Assembly (NCBI GenBank): GCA_024693285.1
Contig: JAILLE010000028.1
Span: forward strand, 1-52,429
Length of the DNA stretch: 52,429 bases
Direction of reading: 5' to 3'
From: Bacteroidales bacterium
GTDB taxonomy: Bacteria; Bacteroidota; Bacteroidia; Bacteroidales; UBA932
In this document: in pieces, positions 35,897 through 45,216 of the stretch
Numbering within the stretch: position 1 is the first letter of the stretch
Layout: the number at the start of each line of letters is the position of its first letter
Made by a program: the position numbers and the translations under genes
Notes under the pieces: generated by a model
The model's input: the letters and a program-made list of their open reading frames with translations, nothing else
What the model was told of the DNA's origin: nothing
Database searches by the model: none

Positions 35897-38740
35897 ATGA
35901 TTAAAAGAATAACACTATCACTGATGCTGGCCTGCTTGGCGGCCGGTGTCCTGAGCGCCGCTCCAGGGAAAGCGACACTGACCGAGGGAAAGACCTCGAT
36001 GCTCACCTACGGGTTCTCAGACCCCAATCCGGTCGCCAACCCGGATCTCCTACAATACCCCTACTTCCGGTTTGACGGCTACGAGTCTGTCGGGAAGAAT
36101 AAGGAGTGGAAGACAGTAGTTCTTGAGAATGAGTGGATTAGCGTCACGGTATTTCCGGAAGTTGGAGGGAAGGTCTGGGGCGCCATCGACAAGACCAGAG
36201 GCCTGGAGTTCGTGTATTACAACCATGTCGTCAAATTCAGGGACATCGCCATGAGAGGCGCCTGGACCTCCGGAGGTATTGAGTTCAACTTCGGAATCAT
36301 TGGTCATATTCCTTCTACAGCGACTCCTGTCGATTACATCACAAGGGAGAATCCGGACGGAAGCGTGAGCTGCATAATCGCCTCCTATGAGCTGCTGACA
36401 AGGACCTGGTGGACAGTGGAGATCAACGTCCCGGCCGACAAGGCGTATTTCACCACAAAGGCTGACTACATCAACACTTCTTCCCTTGCGCAACCCTATT
36501 ACAACTGGTCCAATGCCGCATTCAAGGCCGGAGGCAACCTCCAGCTGTGCATGCCCGGAGACAGGTATATAGGCCACCCAGGTGACCCTCACGCCTATCC
36601 GAGAGATCCTAAGGGACGTGACCTGTCCTGGTTCTCCCAGAACGCTTTCGGTGCCGACAAGTCTTACCACATCATCGGGGAGTACGCTGAATATTTCGGA
36701 GCCTACTGGCATGACGATAGCTTCGGTTACGCCCATGTCGCCCGTCCTGACGAGAAACTCGGAAGAAAGTTCTTCTGCTGGAGCCAGGCAAGGCAAGGAG
36801 GCATTTGGGAAGACCTTCTGACCGACAAGGACGGACAATATGTCGAGATGCAAGCGGGAAGGATGTTCAACCAGCCTTCCCAGATCGAGAGCATCAACAC
36901 ACCCTTCAAGCACAACTCCATCGCGCCTGCCACCGAGGATGACTGGACCGAATACTGGTTCCCTGTGGAGAATATCGGAGCTTTCCAGGTAGCGAGCCGT
37001 TTCGGAGCCCTGAGCCTGGAGAGGACGGATAGAGAGATAGCCATCGTGAAGATATCCCCTGTCTGCGGCGGAACCAAAAGAGTAACAATCACTTGCGATG
37101 GTAAAGAGCTATTCTCGGACAATGTCGCTTTCTCAGTCTTGAAACCTTGGGAGCACACTGTCGTGGGAGTAAGCCAGGGCCCGGTCAAGGTGACTGTAGG
37201 TGACGACGATCTTGTCTACGACGAGAATCCCACCTCAAGAAGAACCAACAGGCCCGACACGATGCCGGAAGACTTTGACTGGAACACCGCCTACGGCCAT
37301 TGCCTGAGAGCCGACCAGCTGATGAATGTCAACCACTTCGAGCAGGCCAGGGATGAATATCTCAAGAGCCTCGCCATAGACAAGTGGAACGCTCCCGCCC
37401 TTCGAGGAATGGCTTCTTTCAGCCTGCATTGCGGAATGTATGACGAAGCCTTTGATTATGCCCAGAAGGCGCTCAGAATCAACACATACGACGGAGAGGC
37501 CAACTATCTTTACGGTCTGGCGGCAAGAGCGTTGGGAAAGAGCGTGGAGACAAAGGACGGCTTCTCTCTCGCCACCTTCACATCGGCCTGGCAAGAGGCC
37601 GCTTACGTCGAGCTGGCCAGGACAGCCCTCGCCGACGGGAACTGGGATCTCGCCCTGACATATTCATCAAAGAGCCCCAGCCCGATGGCGACTGTGACCA
37701 GATTGGCCGCTTTGAGGCATAAAGGTGAAAAGGGCACTCGCGGGATGATCCTTGATCTCGAATCCACAATGCTGCCTTTATTCCCCTACTTCAATTTCGA
37801 GAATAGCCTGCTGAAAGGGGATCCTAAATCATTCCTCGGCACCTTGAAGTGCGAGCTTCCTCAGGAGACTCTGCTCGAGATGGCGATTTGGTATCTGGAT
37901 AGCGGCCTTGACGAAGAGGCGGAGATGCTTTGTTCGATGACAAGTTATCCTACCGCTAAATACCTGAGGGCATATATTCTCGACAAGAAAGGAGACTCCG
38001 AGGGTGCGTATGCCCTTCTGAAAGAGGCGGACGCGTCCTCACCGGAATTCGTGTTCCCGTTCCGTCCGGAAATGATCAAGGTGTTCGACTGGGCCGAAGC
38101 CCAGATCAAGGAGCCGGGTCGGACCAATGGCTGGAAACACGACTACTACAAAGCCCTTATCCTCTGGAGGAATGCCAGGAAAGACGAGGCGCTAAGACTT
38201 CTTAATGGTTGCGGAGACCTTCCCGACTTCAATCCCTTCTACCTGACCAGAGCCAAACTCCGCAGCGGCGAAGCCCGTCTTGAAGACCTTAAGAAGGCAG
38301 AGTCTATCTCCCAGGATTGGCGAACAGGTAAAGCCCTCGTGGACTACTATATGCAAAACGCCCAGTGGGAGGAAGCCTGCCAGACTGGTGACCGTTATTT
38401 CAAGAAATATCCGGACAAGTTCGAGTTCGGACTAGCCTACGCCGAGGCGCTCTGCGGTGCAGGGCAGTATACAAAATCGCTCAAGGTGCTCTCTGCTTTG
38501 AGAGTCATGCCAAAGGAAGGCGCCAGGAAAGGACACGACATTTACCGGAGAGCGTGCTTGGAGAAGGCTAAGGAAGAGATTAAAGCCGGCAAGTACAATG
38601 CCGCCATCAAATTAGTGGAGGCATCAAAGATTTGGGATGAGCGCCTGGGAGTCGGGAAGCCCTACGATGAGCTGATCGACCTCTCTGAGGAGAACGCCAT
38701 CATCAAGGAGGCCACCGAGAAACTCCACAGAAAGAAATAA
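35897..38740 (+). CDS. DUF5107 protein with tetratricopeptide repeats
   Basis: The 947-residue secreted protein has a signal peptide ending LSAAPG (about residue 22). The N-terminal DUF5107 domain (about 30-400) is mutarotase-like, with VTVFPEVGGKVWGAIDKTRG and GGIEFNFGIIGH. The second half contains helical TPR units from about residue 455, including ARDEYLKSLAIDKWNAPALRG. The family accompanies glycan-degrading enzymes in Bacteroidota. It may bind or epimerise sugars, but the function is unknown. Its stop is 38 bases upstream of the DUF4091 start codon. Confidence 0.8.
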   Translation: MIKRITLSLMLACLAAGVLSAAPGKATLTEGKTSMLTYGFSDPNPVANPDLLQYPYFRFDGYESVGKNKEWKTVVLENEWISVTVFPEVGGKVWGAIDKTRGLEFVYYNHVVKFRDIAMRGAWTSGGIEFNFGIIGHIPSTATPVDYITRENPDGSVSCIIASYELLTRTWWTVEINVPADKAYFTTKADYINTSSLAQPYYNWSNAAFKAGGNLQLCMPGDRYIGHPGDPHAYPRDPKGRDLSWFSQNAFGADKSYHIIGEYAEYFGAYWHDDSFGYAHVARPDEKLGRKFFCWSQARQGGIWEDLLTDKDGQYVEMQAGRMFNQPSQIESINTPFKHNSIAPATEDDWTEYWFPVENIGAFQVASRFGALSLERTDREIAIVKISPVCGGTKRVTITCDGKELFSDNVAFSVLKPWEHTVVGVSQGPVKVTVGDDDLVYDENPTSRRTNRPDTMPEDFDWNTAYGHCLRADQLMNVNHFEQARDEYLKSLAIDKWNAPALRGMASFSLHCGMYDEAFDYAQKALRINTYDGEANYLYGLAARALGKSVETKDGFSLATFTSAWQEAAYVELARTALADGNWDLALTYSSKSPSPMATVTRLAALRHKGEKGTRGMILDLESTMLPLFPYFNFENSLLKGDPKSFLGTLKCELPQETLLEMAIWYLDSGLDEEAEMLCSMTSYPTAKYLRAYILDKKGDSEGAYALLKEADASSPEFVFPFRPEMIKVFDWAEAQIKEPGRTNGWKHDYYKALILWRNARKDEALRLLNGCGDLPDFNPFYLTRAKLRSGEARLEDLKKAESISQDWRTGKALVDYYMQNAQWEEACQTGDRYFKKYPDKFEFGLAYAEALCGAGQYTKSLKVLSALRVMPKEGARKGHDIYRRACLEKAKEEIKAGKYNAAIKLVEASKIWDERLGVGKPYDELIDLSEENAIIKEATEKLHRKK

Positions 38741-38765
38741 TGAAGGATTATTCTTTTAAAAGTGT

Positions 38766-38773
38766 TATCTTTG
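38766..38773 (+). promoter_or_regulatory. Promoter -7 element (TATCTTTG) abutting a start codon
   Basis: A perfect match to TAnnTTTG, 5 bases before ATG 38779. The transcript from it would begin at or beside the start codon. It gives the DUF4091 gene its own transcript in addition to read-through from upstream. Confidence 0.55.
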
Positions 38774-38778
38774 AGAAT

Positions 38779-40485
38779 ATGAAAAGAATAGCTTTTGCCG
38801 TGGCTTGCTTGGTATTCTCAAGCGCCATGCTGTCCGGCCAGCAGAAGCCGGTTATAGAAATGGAGGATCCGCATCCGACCCCCGTCGCTGTCTGGAACAA
38901 CGTGACAACCACCTACTTCGGTTGGGGAACCATCGACAAGAAGTACAAAAAAGACGATGTCCCGACCCTCGCCAAGACTCTTGCCCTTTACGGCTGGAGA
39001 GGCGAAAGGGTCAACGCCCAGGCTGTGCTTGTCGCTCCTGAGGCCGTGGAAGCCTTTGAGTTTGAGGCCAGTGACCTGGTAGCCGGAAAGAACGTCATTC
39101 CCGCTAAAGCCGTTGACAAATATTTCGAGACCTATGTGATGGGAGAGGTGGTTTTCCAAGGTGATATTGTCCTTGCCCCGGACAGGCTCGTCAAAGCCAA
39201 GAGCATGGCGGTTCCCGCCAAGACGGTACGCCCTGTCTGGCTGACGATCAATATCCCTCGTAACGCCGCACCTGGCAAGTATAAAGGCACTGTCATAGCC
39301 AAGGCTGACGGCAAGTCCTTCGCTATCCCTTACACCCTTGAGGTAAGCAAGAGGATTCTTCCCGAGCCGAAAGACTGGAAGTTCCACCTTGACCTCTGGC
39401 AGAACCCCTATGCGGTCGCCCGCTATTTCGATGTGCCGCTTTGGAGCGAGGAGCATTTCAAGGCTATGCGTCCGATTATGGAATACCTCGCCTCCGCAGG
39501 CCAGAAAGTGATCACAGCCAGCATATTCCAGCACCCCTGGAACAGCCAGACCGAGGATCCTTTCGAGAGCATGGTGGGCAAATTCAAGGGACTGGACGGA
39601 ACCTGGAAATATGACTACTCCGTCTTCGACAAATGGATCGAGTTCATGATGAGCTGCGGAATCACCGAGCAAATCGACTGCTACTCAATTCTTCCTTGGC
39701 ATCTCACATTCGAGTATTTCGACGCTGCCCTCAACGTCTCCGTATCCAAGAAGATGGATCCCGGCTCAAAGGAATATGAGGATTATATGCTGCCCTTCCT
39801 GACAGACCTCGCGAAGCATCTCAGAACCAAAGGATGGTTCGACAAGTCCTGCCTTGCCATGGACGAGCGTCCAAAGGAGCTTCTCGAGCATGCCTATTCC
39901 ATCATCTACAAGGCCGACAAGGACTACCGTATTGAGGGAGCTATCAACTATTTCGGTCCCGAGGTCGCCGAGAGGATGTACGACATCAGCTTCGCCCTCC
40001 GTCCCGGACTCCCTGTGCAGATGACTCCCGAAGATGTCGCCAGCCATCTGGCCAAAGGCAAGAAAGTCACCTTCTACACCTGCTGCAGTCCCCAGCGTCC
40101 CAACACCTTCACAGATTCCGCTCCCGCAGAGTCCGCTTATCTGGGTTGGTTCGCCGCAGCGACTGGCTACAGCGGCTACCTCCGCTGGGCCTACAACAGC
40201 TGGGTAAAGGATCCTTGCGTGGACTCCCGCTTCCGCACCTGGAGAGCCGGAGACTGCTACCTGGTCTACCCTGATGGCCCCAGCATCAGCTTCCAGAGGC
40301 TAATCGAGGGCATACAGGACAACGAGAAGATCCGTGCCATCCGCCAGGGACTGAGCCCCAAGAAGGCCGCCCTGCTTGACGCTCAGCTTGAGAAGATTCT
40401 CAACCTTGACTGGGAGAAATCCACCGATGCTGAGGCCGCCGCGGTGATCAACAGTTCAAAGGCGCTGCTTAGGACTTTGGAATAG
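38779..40485 (+). CDS. DUF4091 / GH123-like glycoside hydrolase
   Basis: The 568-residue secreted protein begins with a signal peptide (MKRIAFAVACLVFSSAMLSG). An N-terminal beta-sandwich (to about residue 195) precedes a barrel with the DUF4091 pattern. The motif LAMDERP places an Asp362-Glu363 pair where GH123 enzymes have their catalytic dyad. GH123 hydrolyses beta-N-acetylgalactosaminides by substrate assistance; whether this protein shares that specificity is unclear. I chose ATG 38779 because the reading frame upstream (to 38740) has no signal peptide and contains the promoter. Confidence 0.83.
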   Translation: MKRIAFAVACLVFSSAMLSGQQKPVIEMEDPHPTPVAVWNNVTTTYFGWGTIDKKYKKDDVPTLAKTLALYGWRGERVNAQAVLVAPEAVEAFEFEASDLVAGKNVIPAKAVDKYFETYVMGEVVFQGDIVLAPDRLVKAKSMAVPAKTVRPVWLTINIPRNAAPGKYKGTVIAKADGKSFAIPYTLEVSKRILPEPKDWKFHLDLWQNPYAVARYFDVPLWSEEHFKAMRPIMEYLASAGQKVITASIFQHPWNSQTEDPFESMVGKFKGLDGTWKYDYSVFDKWIEFMMSCGITEQIDCYSILPWHLTFEYFDAALNVSVSKKMDPGSKEYEDYMLPFLTDLAKHLRTKGWFDKSCLAMDERPKELLEHAYSIIYKADKDYRIEGAINYFGPEVAERMYDISFALRPGLPVQMTPEDVASHLAKGKKVTFYTCCSPQRPNTFTDSAPAESAYLGWFAAATGYSGYLRWAYNSWVKDPCVDSRFRTWRAGDCYLVYPDGPSISFQRLIEGIQDNEKIRAIRQGLSPKKAALLDAQLEKILNLDWEKSTDAEAAAVINSSKALLRTLE

Positions 40486-40534
40486 TATTTGCTTTTTTCC
40501 TAACGGTTTGGTAAACAACAATTGACTGATAAAA

Positions 40535-41086
40535 ATGGAAAAACTCAATCATCCCGCCATCCTTGTCGTTGACATGCTCAACGACTTCGTCACCGGCTCG
40601 CTCGCTTGCGACCGTGGTAAGGCTATCGTTCCCGCAACCGCAAGGCTCCTCAAAGCCGCGCGTGAGAAGGGTGTTCCTGTCATCTTCTGCAATGACTGCC
40701 ACATTAAGGGCATCGACCGCGAACTGAAACTCTGGGGTGACCACGCCATTAAGGGCACGACGGGTGCCGAGGTTATCCCTGAGCTGGAGCTTTGCGACAA
40801 AGACTATGTAGTGCCTAAGAGGCGCTATAGCGGCTTCTTCCAGACAGACCTGGACATCCTTCTTAAGGAACTTGGCGTACAGACCGTGATCATCACGGGC
40901 CTTCACACCCACATGTGCTGCCGCCACACCTCCGCTGACGCTTACTGCCTCGGATATGATGTGGTCGTCGCCAAGGAAGCGACAAACGCCTTCACAGAGG
41001 AGGACTACCTGGGTGGCCTTGCCTATCTCAAGACTTGCTACGGAGCCGACGCCTACTCCAACGACGAGCTGATCGAGGCGATGTAG
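40535..41086 (+). CDS. Isochorismatase-family cysteine hydrolase
   Basis: The 183-residue cytoplasmic enzyme has the fold shared by nicotinamidases and isochorismatases. The catalytic Asp13 is in ILVVDMLNDF, the Lys in VPKRRYSGF and the Cys in THMCCRHT (Cys128 or Cys129). The sequence fits a cysteine hydrolase related to nicotinamidase PncA, but the metal-site residues are not clear enough to name a substrate. It is followed by a strong terminator. Confidence 0.85.
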   Translation: MEKLNHPAILVVDMLNDFVTGSLACDRGKAIVPATARLLKAAREKGVPVIFCNDCHIKGIDRELKLWGDHAIKGTTGAEVIPELELCDKDYVVPKRRYSGFFQTDLDILLKELGVQTVIITGLHTHMCCRHTSADAYCLGYDVVVAKEATNAFTEEDYLGGLAYLKTCYGADAYSNDELIEAM

Positions 41087-41107
41087 CGTATCTCCTATAA
41101 AATTGAC

Positions 41108-41147
41108 TCGGGAGGCCGGTGTGTTCCACCAGCCTCCCGATTTTTTT
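41108..41147 (+). terminator. Intrinsic terminator after the isochorismatase-family gene
   Basis: TCGGGAGGC (41108-41116) pairs perfectly with GCCTCCCGA (41132-41140), with an inner GGTG/CACC helix, followed by seven T. The T-tract runs straight into the next promoter. Confidence 0.85.
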
Positions 41148-41148
41148 G

Positions 41149-41156
41149 TATATTTA
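41149..41156 (+). promoter_or_regulatory. Promoter -7 element (TATATTTA) for the GH13-GH127 gene
   Basis: TTTTTTTGTATATTTACC overlaps the end of the terminator. The element ends 48 bases before the ATG at 41205. Confidence 0.5.
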
Positions 41157-41204
41157 CCGAAACGGATTCTAATTCAAATTAACAATATCTTTTTACAAAC
41201 CACG

Positions 41205-44200
41205 ATGAGAAACCTTTTCAAATCATTGACGGTCACCATCCTTTTGCTTGCGGGAAGCGTTTTCTCAGCAGCGGGAGAGGGAATCGACCGGATCGAGCCG
41301 CCGTTCTGGTGGGTCGGCATGAAAAACAACTCCCTGCAACTGCTCGTCCATGGCGAGGGCATCGGCAAAGCAGATGTCTCCCTGAAGCAGAAAGGGATCA
41401 CACTTAAGGGCGTGACCAGAGTCGAGAGCCCCAACTACCTGTTTGTCGATCTGGAGATCAGTCCCAAGGCTAAGGCCGGTTCTTTCGACATCACGTTCAA
41501 TCTTGACGGACAGAAAACCGTAAAAGCATACGAGCTTAAAGAGCGTAGCAAGGAACCTGGAGCGATGGGATTCAGCCCGAAAGACGTGTTGTACCTGATC
41601 ACTCCGGACCGTTTCGCCAACGGGAAACCGCAGAATGACACCATCGGCGGAGCGACAGCCGACAGGAGCCGTGACGGAGGACGCCATGGTGGCGACATCA
41701 AAGGCGTCGCGGACCATATCGACTACATCAAGGACCTAGGGATAACCACGATCTGGCTCAACCCGGTCCAGGAGAACTCGGCCCGTACCTACCACGGCTA
41801 TGCGATCACTGATTACTATGCGGTCGATCCTCGTTTCGGAACGATGGATGAGTATCTCGCCTTTATCAGGAAGGCCCATGACAACGGGATGAAGGTGGTT
41901 ATGGACATGATATTCAACCACTGCGGAAGTTCCCATTGGTGGATGGAGGACCTGCCCACCGGTGACTGGCTCAACTTCAACAACACCTTCGTCGGAACCA
42001 GCCACAACAAGTGGACGGCTGTCGACCCCCATGCTGCCCCCTCAGAGAAACAACTCTTCTCGGACGGATGGTTCAACAGGGGCATGCCAGACCTCAACCA
42101 CAAGAATCCTCTCGTTGCCAACTACTTGATACAGAACTGTATCTGGTGGATTGAATATGCCAGGATCGACGGAGTACGTCAGGATACCCATCCATATATG
42201 GATCCCCTTTTCGCGGCAAGATGGTGCAAGGAAACTCTTGAGGAATATCCCGACTTCAATATCACCGGAGAGACTTGGTATCCGGTCGGAAGCGGCTTCC
42301 CTGCCTGGTGGCAGAGAGGCAGCGTCCTGAACAAGGAATATGATTCCCACCTGAAAAGTGTGATGGACTTCAACCTGGCTTTCCTCGCCCCGGACGCTTT
42401 CACTTATGAGAGCAAGTCCGACGACGTGAACCCGACCGGTTTGTTCAACATCTATGTCTCTATGGCCAACGACATCCTATATCCAGACCCGTCCAATGTA
42501 CTTGTTTTCCTTGACAACCACGACCTGGGACGCTTCTCGAGAGTAGAGGACAAGGGGCTCAACCGCTACAAGCAAGGAATAGGTTTCCTACTGACTACCA
42601 GGGGAATACCTCAGGTCTATTACGGGACTGAGCTGCTGTTCAAGGCCACCAAGGCCCAGGGAGACGGAGCCATACGTAAGGATATGCCAGGAGGCTGGCC
42701 GGGAGATGAAAGAAGCGTTTTCACCGAGGCTGGAAGAACCCCCGAGGAAAGGGAGGCATATTCGTACATGAAGACAATCCTCAACTGGAGGAAGAACTCG
42801 AAGGCGGTGACAGAGGGAACTATGACTCAGTACGCCCCTCTCCAGCAGAACGGCAATTGCTATGTCTACGCGAGGCAAAAAGGGGATGAGACCGTGCTGG
42901 TCATACTGAGCGGCTCTGACAAGGATGTGGACATCAAGATGGATCGCTTCCGTGACGTGACAAAGGGCTACACCTCAGGAAGGGATGTTGTGACCGGGAA
43001 GGTTTACGACATTCTCGGCCAGATGCATATCCCGGCCAGAGCGACCTTCATCCTGGAGCTTTTTGACCAGAAGATAGAACCAGCTGTCGGATCGACAGTT
43101 CCGGCTCCCCCGTACGCCAAGTTCAGCGAGGGACTCATCGACAAGATCGAGCCGAAAGGATGGCTCCTTGAGATTCTCCAGAGGCAGAGGGACGGGCTTT
43201 CCAGCCATCCCGAGGCGATGGCCTATCCTTTCAACTCCGTCCTTTGGGCCGGAGAACTAGAGAGGGATTCCGACCGACGAGGCGCTGACTGGTGGCGTTT
43301 CGAGCAGACCGCCTACTATCTGGACGGTATCACAAGGCTTGGTTATGTACTTGATGATGAACGGTTTCTGAAGACTTGGCAGGAGAATATTGATTATGTT
43401 CTCAACCATCCGCTTCCGGCCAAGAAAGGCGTACCGCTGTCCGCCCAGGACAACACCCAGCAGCGTGGTTTCAACGGTTTCCCGGGAGGTAACTTCCAGG
43501 GAGGCCAGAGACCCCAAGGCAATGGTCAAGGACAAAGACCTCAAGGCGCGGGTCCCGGCCAGGGCGGTCAAGGACAGAACTTCTCCGCACAGGTCTCCGA
43601 GGATCCGAGGCTGAGGGAGAGGATGGCCAGAATGCAGGAAAGAAGGGCCAAACAGCAGCTTATCAACTCCAAGGACCGTCCCGAGGGACGTCTCGGACCT
43701 GAGACCGGATCAATGGCCTGGCCGTTCGCCGTGTTCTTCAGGGCCGTAAAGGCTTATTATGAGGCCACTGGAGATCCCAGGATTCCAGAGGCTTTGGAAA
43801 AGAACTACCTGTCATATTCAGTGGAAGAGATGGGTATGGATCGCTTCGTCATCAACGTGGAAGGCATTCTTTGGACATATTCATTGACCGGAAACAAGGC
43901 GCTCCTGGATCTTGCGACAAAGGCTTGGGCCGAGAACGCGAGCGACATGACCCAGATCACCGCATTGGATGAGAGCGTGTTCAACATGCACGGCGTCACG
44001 ATGAACGAGCTGCTTAAGATTCCTCTCCTCCTGTATGCCTACACGGGAGACGAGAACTATCTCAAGGCTGCCCTTCACGCCGAGAAGAAGATGGAGGAGC
44101 CGAATATGCTGATCGACGGAATCAATTCATCCTCAGAGGCTCTCGCTGGAAACGACCCTCTCGCGAGCCATGAGACTTGCGATGTCAGCGACTATACCTG

Positions 44201-45209
44201 GACGATGGGTTACTACTTGATGACCACCGGAGACGGCGGTTGGGCGGATCGCATTGAGAAAGGAATATTCAACGGCGGACTCGGATCCATCACAAAGGAT
44301 TTCAAGACCATGCAATATTTCTCCTGCCCCAACCAGGTGATCGCCACCGGAGAGTCCAACCACAACCGCTTCAAGCACGGCCTGACCTGGATGGCCTACA
44401 GGCCTATCCATGAGACCGAGTGCTGCATAGGCAATCTCCACAGGTATATGCCTAACTATGTCGCCAGGATGTGGCTGAAAGACAAGAAGGGGCACCCTGT
44501 AGCGGCGCTTTACGGACCTTCCGCGGTGACTTATGATTTAGGCGACGGCTTGGAGGTCAAGATCGAGGAGAAGACTGAATATCCTTTCGAAGAGAGGATC
44601 GTGTTCGAGTTCACCTTCCTTAAGAATGGTAAGGTCACCAACGATCCTGTCAATATGGACTTCACTTACCGCATCCCGGAATGGAGCACCGCCGGACAGA
44701 AGGGATTCCACACAGTATCAAAGGCTTGGAAGAGCGGTGACACCTTCACCGTGGATCTCCCCATGAAGATAGAGATTGTGGATAATCCCCACACCGGAAA
44801 GTCCGTCCAGAGAGGTCCCATAGTGTACGCTTACGCTGTGCCCGCCCTGGTCGAGGAAGACAACAAAATCTACGAAAATCTCGCCGGAAAGGTTTCGGCC
44901 AATCCTGATTTCAAGAGCTGGAAGATGACTCCTTCAGGCAAATGGAACTACGCCCTGGTTGAGAGCGGACTCAAGGATATCAAGGTCGAGGCTACCGGAG
45001 CCAAGGGCTTCCCCTTCGATCCCGCCACGGTCCCTTATGTGATCAAGGTGCCGGTCAAGGGTGTGAAAGGCTGGACCCTCCAGGAGGACAGGTACACTCC
45101 TCCGCTCCCTGAGACATTCGAGATAGAGGACGGTGATGTTGAATACATCCCGCTTGTCCCTTACGGAAGCACCACGCTCCGCCTTACCATATTCCCGACT
45201 GTGGAATAG
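41205..45209 (+). CDS. GH13 (SusA-like) amylase fused to a GH127-like beta-L-arabinofuranosidase domain
   Basis: The 1334-residue secreted protein has a signal peptide (about residues 1-25). Residues about 27-115 resemble the N-terminal domain of neopullulanases; 125-620 form a GH13 barrel with RQDTHPYMD (nucleophile Asp327), ITGETWYP (acid Glu356) and LDNHD (437-440). The GH13 part ends FILELFDQK, the normal C-terminus of SusA-type enzymes, and a second enzyme follows in frame. Residues about 635-1334 resemble DUF1680/GH127. The zinc-thiolate set is kept: Glu990, Cys992, Cys1073 and Cys1074, as in HypBA1. A Gly/Gln/Pro-rich insertion (about 756-816) lies in its N-terminal helices. Both active sites look intact. 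The ATG at 41205 was chosen for the signal peptide. Confidence 0.88.
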   Translation: MRNLFKSLTVTILLLAGSVFSAAGEGIDRIEPPFWWVGMKNNSLQLLVHGEGIGKADVSLKQKGITLKGVTRVESPNYLFVDLEISPKAKAGSFDITFNLDGQKTVKAYELKERSKEPGAMGFSPKDVLYLITPDRFANGKPQNDTIGGATADRSRDGGRHGGDIKGVADHIDYIKDLGITTIWLNPVQENSARTYHGYAITDYYAVDPRFGTMDEYLAFIRKAHDNGMKVVMDMIFNHCGSSHWWMEDLPTGDWLNFNNTFVGTSHNKWTAVDPHAAPSEKQLFSDGWFNRGMPDLNHKNPLVANYLIQNCIWWIEYARIDGVRQDTHPYMDPLFAARWCKETLEEYPDFNITGETWYPVGSGFPAWWQRGSVLNKEYDSHLKSVMDFNLAFLAPDAFTYESKSDDVNPTGLFNIYVSMANDILYPDPSNVLVFLDNHDLGRFSRVEDKGLNRYKQGIGFLLTTRGIPQVYYGTELLFKATKAQGDGAIRKDMPGGWPGDERSVFTEAGRTPEEREAYSYMKTILNWRKNSKAVTEGTMTQYAPLQQNGNCYVYARQKGDETVLVILSGSDKDVDIKMDRFRDVTKGYTSGRDVVTGKVYDILGQMHIPARATFILELFDQKIEPAVGSTVPAPPYAKFSEGLIDKIEPKGWLLEILQRQRDGLSSHPEAMAYPFNSVLWAGELERDSDRRGADWWRFEQTAYYLDGITRLGYVLDDERFLKTWQENIDYVLNHPLPAKKGVPLSAQDNTQQRGFNGFPGGNFQGGQRPQGNGQGQRPQGAGPGQGGQGQNFSAQVSEDPRLRERMARMQERRAKQQLINSKDRPEGRLGPETGSMAWPFAVFFRAVKAYYEATGDPRIPEALEKNYLSYSVEEMGMDRFVINVEGILWTYSLTGNKALLDLATKAWAENASDMTQITALDESVFNMHGVTMNELLKIPLLLYAYTGDENYLKAALHAEKKMEEPNMLIDGINSSSEALAGNDPLASHETCDVSDYTWTMGYYLMTTGDGGWADRIEKGIFNGGLGSITKDFKTMQYFSCPNQVIATGESNHNRFKHGLTWMAYRPIHETECCIGNLHRYMPNYVARMWLKDKKGHPVAALYGPSAVTYDLGDGLEVKIEEKTEYPFEERIVFEFTFLKNGKVTNDPVNMDFTYRIPEWSTAGQKGFHTVSKAWKSGDTFTVDLPMKIEIVDNPHTGKSVQRGPIVYAYAVPALVEEDNKIYENLAGKVSANPDFKSWKMTPSGKWNYALVESGLKDIKVEATGAKGFPFDPATVPYVIKVPVKGVKGWTLQEDRYTPPLPETFEIEDGDVEYIPLVPYGSTTLRLTIFPTVE

Positions 45210-45216
45210 CTGAATC

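Noticed and set aside
25482..45209. Classical polysaccharide utilisation locus with SusC/SusD
   Set aside because: No TonB-dependent transporter, SusD-like protein, hybrid two-component sensor or ECF sigma gene is found in the window.
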